Of a stretch of DNA of 64,000 nucleotides, positions 23,001 to 38,000 are shown in pieces. Source of the stretch: Sternotherus odoratus (lineage: Eukaryota > Chordata > Testudines > Kinosternidae); NCBI GenBank assembly GCA_032164245.1, contig JAVMKO010000006.1, positions 36,482,319 to 36,546,318 on the forward strand. The letters are read 5' to 3'. Within the stretch, counting starts at the first letter, position 1. Each line of letters starts with the position of its first letter. The notes under the pieces are model-generated. The model saw only the letters and a program-made list of their open reading frames with translations. It was not told the DNA's origin and made no database searches. The translations under genes were made by a program, and so were the position numbers.

Positions 23001-26000
23001 ATGGTAGTGGAGTTAAAATAATTTCCTTCTACTCCAGAAAGGTCCATTCTGAATCCTTTGAAAAGTGTCCCACAACTCTCAAGGAATTTCATTTGAACAG
23101 CTGACGGTAATTTTTATATCTAGGTCTTTGAAAGGAAGTGATTATGACTGGATCATTCAGAACCAGGTTTAGAGTATGGAGCTCGTGCTATCTGGTCACA
23201 TGACAGTTTTGGAAAGCTCTCCAGTACTGTTCCCTACTAAACATTTCTTTTAAGAAAAAACAGTCTCTTCTTGATTATTAAATTAATCATATTCTCCTGT
23301 TGGCTCACAAAAAGTACATATAAAACAGAAGCAGGATAAGGTATAGTATTTATTTTTGTAACCCCTTTGTGATGCCTTAGTAAAACTGAATGAAAATGCA
23401 AGGAGTAGGGTACACCAGCCTTTTCTTCAACCAGTAAGAAACCTATGTTGCAAGACGGACACTTTTTCAATTGAAAATTTAGACTTAAGAAAAAAATGTA
23501 TGCAGCACAAATATGAATGTGGTGTATTGTGAATGGTATCAGCTGCCTATATACAACAGAGGAATAATGAAATATTGCATTATTTTTCTTTTTAAACAAA
23601 CTACTTTCCTTGAACAGGTGGATGAGCATCAGTATGGAAATGTGTACTCTATGTCAAAGTGTATAAAAAAAGGTATGGCTAGGAAGATTAGACTAGCTCT
23701 ACGTTTACTATTGCAGAAGAGAGAACCTACATTTCACATGGAAGAGAAATGTCTTGTGAGATTCTCATGCATATCTATGAGATCAATACAAGCCATTTGG
23801 TCTTTGGCAAGAAAAACAGCACAAATAAGCAAATTAAAGTTCTGCACATACCATCAGATACCAACTATAGAAAACAGGGGAAAAAAATACCCACCTAGCT
23901 TTGCCTCAGAAGTGTCCATCTCCCATTTGCTTTTCGGAATGTAACCCTAAATCATACACAGAGAGAAGCTCGAAGGATTAGAGACTCACACACACGCATA
24001 TCACTTTTGAACTGGAAAAAGCATTATAACGGGAGCTTAAAACATTTATTTTAGTAAAGTGCAATTCACAGTAAGCAACTAAGGAAACAGGTTACTAGAT
24101 ACTTCAGAACTTCTATATCCACTTTATAGTCAGTGCTTTTAGTGTCTCTTTTGCATTGCTACAAGTGTGCTGCTTCTGCAAACACAGAACAAATTTAACA
24201 GATAGCAATAGTACTGAAACGTTTGCAAAGTTACATTGTATTGCCTAAAGCGCATAGGTTTTGTAACACAAATCATTAGGTGTTGAGAATATTCACTGCA
24301 CTACAAATATAACTGCAAAAAAAAAATTACATTAGCCATATGCTCTTAAAAATGTATTTCCAGAACAATTCACTACAGCCAGACTTCACTGAATATTCCT
24401 TTTAGAGGAACGAACAAAAATTTAGTATGCAAACTCAGCTTAGTATGGATTCTAACATTAAATGGTAAATCCTTTTTTATAAAAAAAAATTACTAATTTA
24501 AATTAGAGTTTGTTGAATCATGAGATAAACACTAAAAAAGTTGCTTATTTGAAAAACTGCAAATATATCATAGTTCAAACATTGCTTGTCATACAAATAC
24601 AACTATTGTATCAATAACAGAAAGAATATTTTATATGTAATAAAGTAGTCAGCTACTTTATTCCATGTGCCTCAAAATTTTAAATTCTGCAAGTATCCAC
24701 TTGATTATTCTTTTATGATATTTCCATTACACAGTGCTTGCTCAGTGAGGATTTAGTTATACTATCTGTCCATGATCTCTCATATACTCCAGTTTCAGCT
24801 GCTTAAATTGTTATACTATTTAATGATTCTATCTAGTTATATTAAAAAATCAACATATTGTATGAGAAACTTGTTATAAGTATTATTCTTTCTAGAAAGG
24901 GGTAAGCATCCCTATAAACAGGTTTCAGCAAGAGATTAGCCCCAATCCTTAGATAAATCTTATTATACTAATTCCATTTCTACGGTCTTATAGGCTCTCT
25001 CTATAGATATTAGGATATACTGGCACTATACAAGCTGACTACTAGAATATCATTCTAGAGAGATGCTGCTGTTGCATATACTTAATTTACATACACCACA
25101 GCATGACTCTTCCAAAGTTTTTATACAATTATTTTATCCAGTTGTAGTTTCAGCATTTTAAGAATGATTTTTAGTTTACTACATAGTATGTATTTTAATT
25201 TGCAAGTATTTTTTTTATATCAGATATGTATTTAGTAGGAACTAAGGCATCTGTAAGATTACACTGTAATGAAGATGTATATTTACATCAAAAAATTTAG
25301 TAAGTTCTGTGTCCAAGCCTGTTCAAAAGCTCATCTGCTATTAGAACATTGCATTTTATGGAACACTGTGCTATTTGCACTAGTTTTACCAATATGCTAA
25401 CAACACAGCATTAAAAATGTCATTACTTCACATCATCAAGCACAGAAAAGAAAGGGTTTTTTTAACTATACAAAGAATACAGTAGAGTTGATATATCGAC
25501 ATATGAGTGACTATGATGGTAGGGTGACCAGATAGCAAGTGTGGAAAAGGTGGGGTGTAATAGGCACCTATATAAGATAAAGCCCCAAATATCAGGATTG
25601 TTCTGATAAAAATTGGGACATTTGCTCACCCTATATGATGGTGTAAATTAAATGCCCTGTGTACTGTGTGCTGAATCTGTACCATATCCTCCTTCTTCAG
25701 TTAGTATAAGACAAGATTCAGATGTCACCTTTTGGTGCAAGACAGTCTCTCAGGGTCATTTGCCAGTTGGAAGATGCTTCTGACCCCTCCTTCTCCGAGG
25801 GCAAAATAGAAGTGTAACAAAATGAATGCAAGAACTCCCACCAACTGCTCTTAAAAAGACAGCAGATGTCAAAGACAGTGTACTTTTCCACCTTTCTGTA
25901 TTAGTCTGGAATGCCACTCTCTGATATTGGCCACATCAGAGAGTAGCAGAGATGAACTATAGATAACTCTTTGCTGCTTTTCCTCTTGCGTTTCTGAATG

Positions 26001-29000
26001 GAAGTCATATTTATATGTGGACTGTTTTTAATTAATAATTTGCTCAATTTTCACACATCCCCACCCGCTTTCTCCTTCACTTATGCAACCCAAATCTGTG
26101 GTTATATGTATTGCATAATAGAAACACACACATACACACATTTTTATACAAGGTGCTTAGAAACTAAAGACACTACTATCTGTTTTAGGTATGGCCCATT
26201 TCCAGGCAATTGAAAGTTAATAGCCATGTTCCTACAAAGAGTGAAGTGTCTTTAGATGGAACTCCTGATCACACTTTATTCAGACTTATTCTCTTTGTCA
26301 AAGGATAACTTAGTAAAGAGAATAAATGAGTCATATCAACAGAATTTTTTTTTATTAATCTCTACTCTGCCTATGGAGATTTTTTTTCTTTAACTTTTAT
26401 ATTTCCTTTCTCTTCTCGAATCTATCTGTGCTGACCCCATTCCTAGGGAATAGTGAGCTTTCATCAGGAAAAAGGCCTCAATGTCTCTCAGAATCATTGT
26501 TACCTTTTTTAAATTGCATTTTAGCTCTGGTAGTGGGAGCCAGGATTTGGCATGTACAATTCATCAAGCACTGGGTAGATACAGCTCCAAGAAGTTACAT
26601 TTATTTAATAAGCCATCATGGCCTTTTAAATATTTAGCAAATAAAATCAAGCTTAAAGCTCACTCTCCAGGTTCAGTTATCTGAATGATATACCTCCTCA
26701 AGACTGAGTAATCAGCTATTATTAGCAACCAAAGAGAGTGCTCTTTGGCAAAGACGACATGCTTCTTCCCAAACCTTTCTAAGAGATAAGTACAGCATTA
26801 AGTGGTGTCAGACTTTAGTCAAGAAGAATTTGTAAGACAAGTACAAGTTGAAGTAAGCTAAGCTTAAAAAACTGTTCCCACCACATGGTTTCTGCACGTC
26901 TTCGTACTTACACAGGGTATTCCATATGTAACAGTACATGTGCTTTCCCCATCCTCACCTGAGAAGTTTCAAACTTGAATTGTCTATAAAAAGCAGGCTC
27001 CAGAGGTTGTAGCTTGTAGGTGTGTGCTTGGAGCATGGTACCATGCTTGGTTGAGAATACTATTACTATTCATAGTAAATATAGTCCTGGATTTTTTTAA
27101 ATTAATTAAGAAAAACAGACCAAGATTTAGTACTAAAATCCTCTCAGACATGCATAAGAAACCAATCACAAACAATGTATGTATTTAGCATTACACTCCT
27201 GGGAGTGGCAGAGGTTTGGGATTTATAATTGTTAGACTCCATTTTAGCAATTTTAATAAAATACACTTTGTTGGAAATGGGTGAGGTATCTCCTACCAGT
27301 TCGCTTTCTTCTTCCTCTGCTGTATCTTTCTTGGATTCATCTTTCTGATCTTCAATGTTAGCATCAAAATCCTCCATCTCCACCTAGTCCAAAACACACA
27401 CACAGAGTTATAGTGCACTGCTTGACTTCTAAGTATTACTTGCTTATTCAAAGGGTGCAGAGTAGACCCCAAACTCCAACAAAGAGATAATAGAATGAGG
27501 GGATTTATTCAGACAAATATATTGGTGCAATATACTGAGACAGACTCCATTTTCTTTCCTACAGAAATGGTTTAATTTCGGATTCTATTCTTGCAACAGA
27601 AAAGAATGGGGAATTTGGTGAGGGGAAGTCATGATCTTCAGCACAGATATCCTTTTGTATTACTGGCGCCTGTAATAAATAGTAAGATATTCTCTCATTT
27701 TACACACACACAAACTGTACACAAATTCATGTCAAAACCTGAAGTCTATAAACGGACTTGCAACTTATATACCACTGGAAAATGCCCTCTCTACCTGCCA
27801 GTCTTTACTTTAGAGTACTTTAGATACCAGAGTGACAGATACTTTGGAAAAAACATAGAGGAATATCATCATATACAGGAATAATTTATGCACATATTCA
27901 ACTTTGCCCATATAACTGATTACTTTTTGGGACCCATCTCTTTGCTGATGTTCACATATACATCAAGGAGTATAAAACCCTCTCAGTGGGTCTGCAGTTC
28001 CTCCTGCCATTAATGGAAGTTGGATGTCCACCTTAGAATAGAATAAATCCCAAATCTATGCTCACAATCTCTCTTCCTGAGAGCTCAGGCTTTTGCTCCT
28101 CTCTGAGATTTCTGGTTTCAAGAGCATTAGTACTTGTAGACTGGAAACTGAATTGTTGACCTCTTGGTTTGTAAGGAACCTTGAGTTCTCAAGTTGAAAA
28201 GAATAAATTCTGTTTTCCTACTTTCACAGCTCAGGAGTTTCTAAATCCACTATGAAAGCTGCTCTGACGTCAGCATACAGCCATGCAGCACTCAAAATGT
28301 ACGGGATTTCTCCCAGATCTCTTGACTTACTAAAATATCCGACTAACAAGATTACAGCAATACAGAAAGCTAAAATTCCAAGGATGCATGTCAAAGTAAA
28401 CTCCCCTTGGTACACAGAGAGCAACACACTTTTCCCTCAAAGCACTCCTCTCCAGCCACATAGTATGGATCCAGATATTTGTTGTCAGTGACAGAGTCTC
28501 TGGACTTCCCAAAGGAAGGAATCGATGCGGTTTTACCAAGACCCCAACATTTCTCAAATGTATGATCCCACTAATTAAATAAGTTACAGAGCTGCAACAA
28601 TCCTGCTGGAATGCTGAGTTTCTTCAGAAAAGACAAAGATACTCTTTAACTGATAGTCAACAGTCAGTGGAGGACAAAACAGCTTACACTCTTCCCTTAG
28701 GAAGTGTGAGCATGGTCTCCACAACGCAGCAGTAAAATCCCTCAAGTTCTTGTGCCTGGGTGAGTCTTAACCATATTTGGTTTGTGCAATGCTAAATAGA
28801 CTACTGGAATTTAATAAATAAGAACCAAACTTCTCTTCCACAATTTACATTTTCAATATAAACACAAATGCGAACACTCTCCACTTTATTCAAATACAGC
28901 AGGGGTGGGTAAACTACGGCCCGTGAGCCACATCCGGCCCGTGGGACCGTCCTGTTTGGCCCCCTGGCCGGGGAGGCTGCCCCGGCCTCTCCCACACTTC

Positions 29001-32000
29001 CCCCTTCTCCCGGAGCCACACGGCCGCGTGGGCCAGTCGCTCCTGTGGGGCAACGTGTCTGGCTCCACGCAGAGCTAAACACACTGCTAGGAGCCTCATG
29101 GTAAGGGAGCCAGGAGGGATGGTTAAGGGGTGGGTGCAGTAAGGGGACAGGAAGCGGGCTGGACTGGACAAGACGTGGGAGTCCCGGTGGTCTGTCGGGC
29201 GTGGTGGTGGCTAAGGGTCGGGGGACAGGGAGCAAGGTTGGAGAGGGGGGCCCTGGAGGGGCAGTTAGGGTGGAGGGTCTCTGGAGGGGACGGTCAGGGG
29301 ACAAGGAGCAGAAGGGGGTTGGATGGGTCAGAGGTTCTGAGGGGGGCAGTCAGGGGGTGGGAGAGGGACGGATAGGGGGCGGGGCATGGCTGTTGGGGAG
29401 CCACAGCCTTCCCTACCTGGCCCTCCATACAATTTTACAACCCCGATGTGGCCCTTGGGCCAAAAAATTTGCCCACCCCTGAAATAGAGTAACACTCACC
29501 TCTTCAATAGCAGCATCCTGCAACAAAGAACGAATGTCCAAGCGCATCATGTGACGTGGTGCAGTCTCCCAGTGATCAGACATCTAACAAGAGACATACA
29601 AAATAAAGTACTCCCTACAACACATCACACTGAAAAAGTGGGTCTTTGATCAGGAGTGAACAGATCTTTCTTGAGTACAGTTATATTGCAGCTATCCTAC
29701 AGAAATAATCACAGGGAATAGGGGCCCATCTTCAAAAGAGTGAGGGATATATTTGTTCTAAAACAATGAGATTTTACCAACATCAATGGACCTAAAGGCC
29801 CAAAGAATTCTAACTTCAATAAAGCCTGTGACTCCACTTCTATATACAGTTACCCTATTGATCTCCTTTAGCTTGCGTCCATGGATATTCCTCTTGGAAC
29901 AAGTCTGGTTATCTGCACTCATCTCAGCTAAATACACCTACAAAGAGAAAAATAGTATTAGATGCTGTAAACTTATCAAGAAATTAATGTTACTGTCTAC
30001 AGCAGTTTGCCCACTGAGTGAATGTACATGTAAGCTGCATGTGCAGAAGATGCACACACCGTTACATGAGTGAGCTTTTAATACTAAACACCAGCAGGAC
30101 TGACTGGGGGTTCCATTTGGTTTCATTTTCCTGAAAGAGAGCTCATTGTTCTAGAGGCACTAGTGAGTGTGAATGACTCCTGATGTCATTACCTCAAAGC
30201 CCTTGGTTTTTGCTGCACTCCAGAACTGCTCAAAATGGCGCACCCTGTCATTGATGGCATCCAGGATAATGAAAGGGAAGAAGCCATCATCCAAAGTCTT
30301 TTTGAAAGTTTTAAACATACTGGTGCGGTAGGTCTCTTCCATATCAGCTTCATATTCATACTCCATCACCTGGATCCAAGACAAAAAGTGGGTCAGGAGA
30401 AAGCAGAAGTTATAAAATAGCTGGGGTTCAAATCCTGGTATTATAACTACTGAGCATAAGGGCAGCAGAAACAAACTTCCCTCTGAAAGTAGATTTCTAA
30501 AGAACTTGCCCACAGATTATCTCTAATTTGAAAAGAAATGCCTTGTTCAAAAGAACACCATTGAACCGAAACAGCAGGTTCCAGCACTAATTGTAATTAC
30601 ATTGTTATGTTCCTCCTTTAAAAATATACCTTTCCTTCCTTTCTCAAGCAAAGATTTAAGTCAACAGAGACACAAACTAAGTATACCTTCTTTTTCACTT
30701 TTTTCCCTGTATCTGGGTCTCTCTCCTCTTTCTCTACTTCGGTGATGAAATAGTCATCCAGACTGAGAACTCTCGGCGCAGGTCCTCCACACTCTACCTC
30801 TTTGTCCTAGGAAGGAAACAACCAAGGAATACAATTTTGATTCTACAATGTGAGTCCTCAGTATGCCCAGAGCACACCCCAACAACCTGATCCACATTCA
30901 GTAAAAGAAATAAAAACATTTTACTATCTCCTGCAACTGAACACCTTTCTTTTTATTTCAGTCATCCTAGCTGCTTTTCCCCTCTAGTTCTGGAAGGGGA
31001 TACCCAATCATTTGAAGAATTAGAATCTAAAGCAATTAGAGACTGAGTTTCCAGATCCAAGACTGCTTCTTCCAAGGGACTGACCTAATGTGATCTCTCT
31101 GTATGAAATGAACAAATAGAAGGAAAGGAGAGAAGTGTGCACATAGAGGCACATTCCTAGCGATATGCTGATGTTTTACAGTTAAGAGTCTGGCAACATA
31201 TAGGAAAGTAGCTATTTATCTACTTACCCGGATGAGCTTTGCTACATGGGTCTTTCCACTACCAGGCAATCCTCTCATTATGATGACAATCTGATATAAA
31301 GACAGCATAAAAGAAAGATGACTTTTTGGGCTGCATTGAACAGAACTCCTAAGTATGGGATGGGGCCTTTCTACAAACCAACATGCTCTGGGCTCACAAT
31401 CTTGCATACCCATTGGATACAGAATCAAAAAATAGAGCCAGTACTAGGACATGTTCTTTATCTGTTTTTATTGTGCCCAGTAAGAACCATAACCTCAGCA
31501 GACACCTGCTGAATATCTGGCCCTATAACGTAAGATTGAATAGAATTTGTTAAAATAAAGTTAGTAGTATGAGCCTACCTTAGCAGTACAATCCTTTGTC
31601 AATGTATGTTCACCCCTTCCTATACAGCATATGGCCAGCCCATCCCTCCCACATTCCACAGAGTGAAACACTGCTCTCAGAAGAATTTTGAAACACATAA
31701 ATATTGTCAATTAATAGAAATCCTATTCTTGCACTCCCAAATCCAAGAGATTTAAATCTTAGATGTATTCCACCTTACGTTGTGTTATTCTATTTGTATC
31801 ATCAGCAAAGCCTTCTTGGAGCGCCCCCCCCCCCCCCAATGAACCTTCACAGCCTTTTTTCCAAACCATTTCCTGCAGTCTTTACTTGGTCTATGACAAC
31901 ACCAAAATTAACAAGTTACGTTTTAGATGTTCAATCTGCTCCCCGTTTTGGGGGTCATAAATTATTCAATGGCTTTAGAAGCGGCATGGATTTGCTCCAG

Positions 32001-35000
32001 AAACATGCATACTGCATATAGGAAATGTATCAGAATACAGGCCTCTCAACACTGCTTGTTGCCTTCAGAATGGATAGCAGCTCCATGCTACTCACCCTCT
32101 CTGGCCTGCTGTCCCGTCCTGGTGGCTTCAAAATATCATCCACATTCTTAGACTCTGGTTTCCTCTCTACCCGGGGAGCAGGGGGTGGCTGGCGGGGTAC
32201 TGATGGCGCAGAAACAGGCATCCTCTCCTCAGGGTAATTTCTGCGATCACCTACAAATTTCAGTAATCGCACACAAGTATTTTCTCAGCTCACTGAAATC
32301 AGACATCTCAGTTCACAAGATTCTAACAGACCCCAGTGATTTCTGAGACGGAGTGTTTTAGCCTCAATTTAAGATCTGATTGGTAGAGGAGAAGACAAAG
32401 ACAGTCCCATTTAATCCAAGCCACAAAAACAGAAAATCTGGACTGACAGAAATATAATCATATTTCCAAAAGGCAGAATGGTCTAGTAAAAGAAGAACAA
32501 GACTGGAATACAAGATTTTAGTTGAAGTCTCAGATTTGCCAGTGATTTCCACTGTGGCCTTAGGAAAGTTGCTTAACCTCGTTGTAAACTGTAAAATGGG
32601 GATAATAATGACAGGGGAGTTCTGAGGCTTAATGAATATTATAAAATGATTTGAATATGTAAATCCCCTATATAAATGCTAAGCATCTTTATTGAGTCCA
32701 TATAAATAAGGGAAACTGACTGATCTTTGTATTGTCTGTGATTAATTCACAATTCTACAAAGCAGGGAAAAGAAGTCAGACCCAACTTGGAATACCATGG
32801 GAAATTCTTTTATAGGAATCTCAGGTGCTCAGACACTACTGTGCTGAGTTTATTGTAAGTCCAAGATGGACAGTTTATCCTTCTTATAACATGATATTGA
32901 TTCTTGATTTTGAGAGGTGTGGATTCTCATAACTCCCTCCGACTTCTGAAAACTGGAATCAAATCAGCTCAGCACACACAGTCATGATTACTGCATATGA
33001 TAACACAGGGTCTTAAAGTAGTGTTGCACTTTTAGTGTCAGACGTCAGACTTTACTGATGTCAATACCAAGTGAACCACAATTGCAGTCCTAAGCAATTC
33101 TGATCACAGACATTTGTGTAACTGGTGGGCAAAGTATCTCACTGCTACTTTCTAGATCTCATAACCAGTGAGAGACAGAAAATCACAAGAACAGACACTG
33201 CCCTGATAAATGCCACTAACATTTATATCCTTAATGAAGTAATACAAATATCAAGTTCATCTTCTTGTGATCCTACATTCCTGGTTTCATTTTCCCAACA
33301 CTGTAGTATTACTCTGGAGCTAAAGAATTATACCTCCAAACATGGAAGGCCCATGATCATAGGTCTGGCGATCAGGCTTTCGTTCGTATGATGGTCTTTC
33401 AAAGCCCCCTCGCTTTGAGGTGGGGTGGTCTTTCTTGTCACGGTAAGACTGAGTCCTTGAAGGTCCAGGTGGAGGTGCCCTGCCAGGAGAGAGAGCATTT
33501 TGTACAGCTTTAGGATTTCTACTATAGAGCGCAGTTCTGAATTCCCAATCAGTATACAAACATGTGTCCTTCAAACGAAACTGACAGTCTAACAGCACCT
33601 AATACAGCATCAGTCATGTGGATGAAACTATGATCCAGCTTGTCCTGCACGGCATACCTGTCCTCTCGAAGATGGCGTTCTTTCTCAAACCTCTCTCGAT
33701 CATAGTCTCCTGAGCCCCGGTCTCTATGCAGTTCCCGTTCCCTTTTAAAATCTCGGTAATCTGTGTTTGCATTGCCTTGACGCTCAAAGTAAGACTCACG
33801 ATCCCTCTCTCTGTTGTAACGATCCCGCTGGCCTGGATGTTCTGAAAAAAGAAACCCCCAAAGTTTGAAATATAAAAATACAAGTCAACCCTTAAAGAAA
33901 AAACCAAGCGAACAGGAAAAGCATAGGAATCATGTTATAATTATGGGCTTCTAAAAGAAGAAAGCAGCATACAATCTCTAGCATGGAACAAAAATCTAGT
34001 GTTCTCAGCTATCCATGTAATGCCTGCCCACTTTTCTCAAACAATATTAGAATTAGCCAAGCAGTGCCTACCTTTTGAAAATGGTTGTCTCTCAGGCAGA
34101 GGTTCTGGACGCAGAGTTATTCTCTCCCCATAGGGAATTTGTTCAATTTTACTGGCAGTTATATCTGGTAAAGAAATTTGACAAGAAAATAAGTAAGGAT
34201 ATTGTCCCAAATTGCATCCCTCTTCCATCTCCTCCTGTCTCTAAAAGCAATGACATAGCAGTATACCAAAAAAATTTAAAAAAATACAGTGCACCAAAAC
34301 CCTGTGTTCCTAGGAGAGTTTAAATGTTCATGGCTCAAATTCAACACAAAATCTCATCTCAGAACTGCGTATTTTCAAATTTTTAATTAAAAATATTTTG
34401 ATTTTGCCTGTTGAAGTTACATGGATGTAAAACATTTAAGTAGGAAGAGTCTTTATAGCATTTGAGTAATTCAAAGCAGCTGCAATTTTTAAAAGGTTAA
34501 ATTTTTCTTAAAAAGCTGGTTCGGGGTGGCCAACCTGAGCCTGAGAAGGAATCATAATTTACCAATGTACATTGCCAAAGAGTCACAGTAATATGTTAGC
34601 AGTGCCCCATCAGCTTGTCCTCCAGCCCCTAGTAGCTCCTCCCATCCGCTGGTAGCCTCACCAGTCAGCACCTCCCGCCTGCTGCAATCAGCTGTTTTGC
34701 ATGTGCAGGAGGCTCTGAGGGTGAAGGGGGAGGTGTGAGGGCAAGGCAGGTTCAGGGGAAGGGGCCTTGGGGGAAGAGATGGAGTGGAGCAGGGCCTGGG
34801 GCAAACAGGGGGGTGAGCAGTGAGCACCACCTGGAACATTGGAAAGTTGGCATCTGTAGCTCCAGCCCTGGAGTCAGCACCTATGCAAGGAGCCGCATAC
34901 TAACCTCTGAAGACCCACACGCTACTCTGGAGCCACAGGTTGGCCACCCCTGAACTAATTGTTTCAAGACTGAAAGTTCTGTAAGTAGAAATAAATAACC

Positions 35001-38000
35001 AACTATTCTACTGAAAGTAACTGAAACATTCTTTACTATAGTTGAAATTATAGGAAAGGGGAGATTGTCAAAAGTTAAAATGTGTTGTACACTCTACAAG
35101 CCAATGGAAAGAAAGGAGGGAGTGATTTAAACAGGACAGCTGCTGGGAGAGTAATGCCACATATACACCCTCTTTTCCTTTCCCAGACATGGTCTCTGGA
35201 TGAAGAGACTAGGGACGGCAGCACAAACTGGAAGGTTACAGTTGCGGAAAAACCTAAAACACAAGCAGGCAGGCACGGATCTGTACTGCAGGACGTCTCC
35301 AGCAGCAGCACAGAAGTGAGGCTGGCATGATATGGTATTGCCACCCTTACTTCTATGCTGCTGCTGCCCTCAGAGCTGGGCTGCCAGTCAGGAGCTGCAG
35401 TCACTTTCTAGACATCCAGCTCTGAAGGCAGAGTTGCTGCCAGCAGCAGCACAGAAGTAAGGATGGCAATACTGTGACCCTACAATAGCCTTGCAATCCC
35501 CCCACAACCCCGTTTTGGATCCGGGACACCCCACCCACCCACTCACCTGGTTACAGGACTGTGAAATTTCGGATTTAAATATCTCTAATTGTGAAATTAA
35601 GGTTTTAAAAATCCTATGACTGTGAAATTTACCAAAATGGGATCGTGAATTTGGTAGGGCCCTACTCATGAGTGCAGTCTAATTATTTAAGTGAGGAGAT
35701 CGATCATATAGCAACAACTTTCAACCTCACTGCAGCTGAGGTATTTGGCACTACATAATGATGTACAGAACTTACACAGTGACTGTGTTAAGATTCTGGG
35801 CATACTGTGTGGTAAATACCAGTCAGAGCATGTCCCTTTAGAAAGAAAAAGTTTTGTTTAAGTGGCCCTGTACTAGAGGCAAAACTATTTTTTCCATTAC
35901 TCACCCCGCCCATGGCCATAGTCCACAGTCTGTTGAATTAGAGGTGGTTTAGGAACTGATGATGGTACAGATGATGGAATGGGAGTATGACCTGGAGGAG
36001 GTATTTTCCCAGAAGCTGACCCTGCGGGTGGCAGCACTGATTCTGGTTTACATAATCCATACTCCAAATTTGCTCCTTTATCTTCACTGGTATCCCAGAG
36101 TCCATGAAAAGAATCCTCATCCCAACGTTCCTGTTTCACAGCACCAGAAGTTGGCTTTATTGCAGGAGCCTGACTTGAGGTTGTAGCTGAAGCAGGAATC
36201 GGAGCACCTGGCCTTGACACCGGGGCACCTGCCCTTGGCACCGGTGTGAGTTGCCTGAACAACACTGGCGGCTTTATAATAACAGCAGGAGAAGGTTTGA
36301 TAGGCAGAGATTCTATTGGTGTCTCAGGTGGCAGTTGAGAAGACGCCTAGACATGGGAAACATTTTTTAATAAGGCTCTGTAAACAGTTTCCCTCACCAT
36401 ATGTGAAAAAAGTAAACAAACCCCTCTGAACAACTTTTGTCCCAATTAGTGCCTTGCAACGTGACCCAAACACAATAGGACCCAGCTACAAGTGTCGGTC
36501 GGCTCTGATCACCTCCTCCTATTTGTGGGATTGGTACCATGGAGACGGATGCATTCCCTGCTCCTGTAGGACACTGCCACTTGGCTGCACTGAGTGTGCT
36601 AGAGAGTTACCACTTTTTCAAGTCACAGTGCCTCTCACTCCACAGCGCGCACACTGCAGCAAGGCAGTGGTAGCTGGCAGGAGTGGAGTACGCAGCTGCT
36701 GCCACACCAACCCCATGAGCAGAAGGTGGCCGGTGACTGACCATGTTCACCAGGTGTGGGGAGTGTGAAGGCCCCCCCAGGACAAGGCAATGGTGGCAGC
36801 AATATAGTTTCAGGGGAAGTGTCAGGTCAGGATGGTCTGGAAAAGGACTTGAGACTCTCAGGTCATTCAGGTCGGCTGTGCCAGGGTCAGGTTCAGGCCC
36901 AAGTTGGCCTGAGCAGACCTCTAATCCCAGCTGAGAAGGTTGCTTTCATAACAGTCTGTAATTCACACATTCCTAACTATTAGCATTTTCCGGTCCCGTC
37001 ACAGGAGGGCACAGGGACACACGGATATCCCAAGAAGAATAGCCATTCTGGATTGATTGGTGTGTGCTCACTACTTGAAACCTCTAAAACCCATTAAGTC
37101 AAATATGAATAAAGACTTACTGTAATTATTCTCTCATCCAAAATGACCTAACCAATTAAGCTCTCTCTTTAGCCAAAGCACCTTCCAGGCTGTTTCTCTA
37201 TAAATTTCACATTATAGATATGTGAAGAATTGCCTCTAAATAGCAGCAAGTCTAAGACTACATCTACACTATAAAATGTACCCAATTGCTGACAACAGGT
37301 GCAGCAAAACCAGTGCTGAAAATGATTTAACTGCAACTATACACAAGAGTAAACCATATTCTGCACTATTTCACAAACCCTAATGGAGGACTGCTCAGAA
37401 AAAGTTTGGATTATGATTTGTCCAGTCTATATTTGCAGTAAAAATGTTTTCAGCAACACCCACTGCCCATAATTAGTAAACTTCCTAGTCTAAACAGAAC
37501 TTCCTACACTACTAACAGTTACCTCTCTAGCTCTTGTGTACAGCCACCCTATCTACAGCTATTGCCAGCTTCTTGACAACTCCCAGCAAAAATCCACCCT
37601 CTCCAGAGGCAACATCAGCTCCTTGGCTCACCCTAGAGAAAACTTGCTTCTGTTCAGCTAACATCAACCTTTTGGCTCTCAGCTCTCCTAGGTTACATGG
37701 AAAATGTGCTCCTTTATTCACCACAAGGTCCATAGTCGGACAACCCCTCTCCCATAACAGATACAATACTAAAGATGACAAAATAAAAGAATCACTGTAA
37801 CTTTATTTTAAACTTTGTAACAGAGGTGAAGAAAGCTAGTAGGGGATAGGCTGTTCTAGTTTTGATTTTGACAAATAGGGAAGAAATGGTTGAGAATTTG
37901 AGAGTGGAAGGCAGCTTGGGTGCAAGTTATCATGAAATGATAGAATTCATGATTCTAACGAATGGTAGGAGAAAGAACAGCAAAATAAAGACAATGGATT

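Larger units (their letters stand above)
34165..35904 (-). other. YLPM1: YLPM1 intron 7
   Basis: 1740 nt with two MITE-like insertions (34522-34952 and about 35300-35675). Confidence 0.88.

Noticed and set aside
28801..29375. Several overlapping open frames of 60-167 codons on both strands
   Set aside because: They coincide with the GC-rich MITE at 28900-29481 and reflect base composition; none is conserved YLPM1 sequence.
31824..31837. Run of C as a possible regulatory or G-quadruplex-like site
   Set aside because: A homopolymer in an intron with uncertain length; no supporting context, and such runs are often miscounted.
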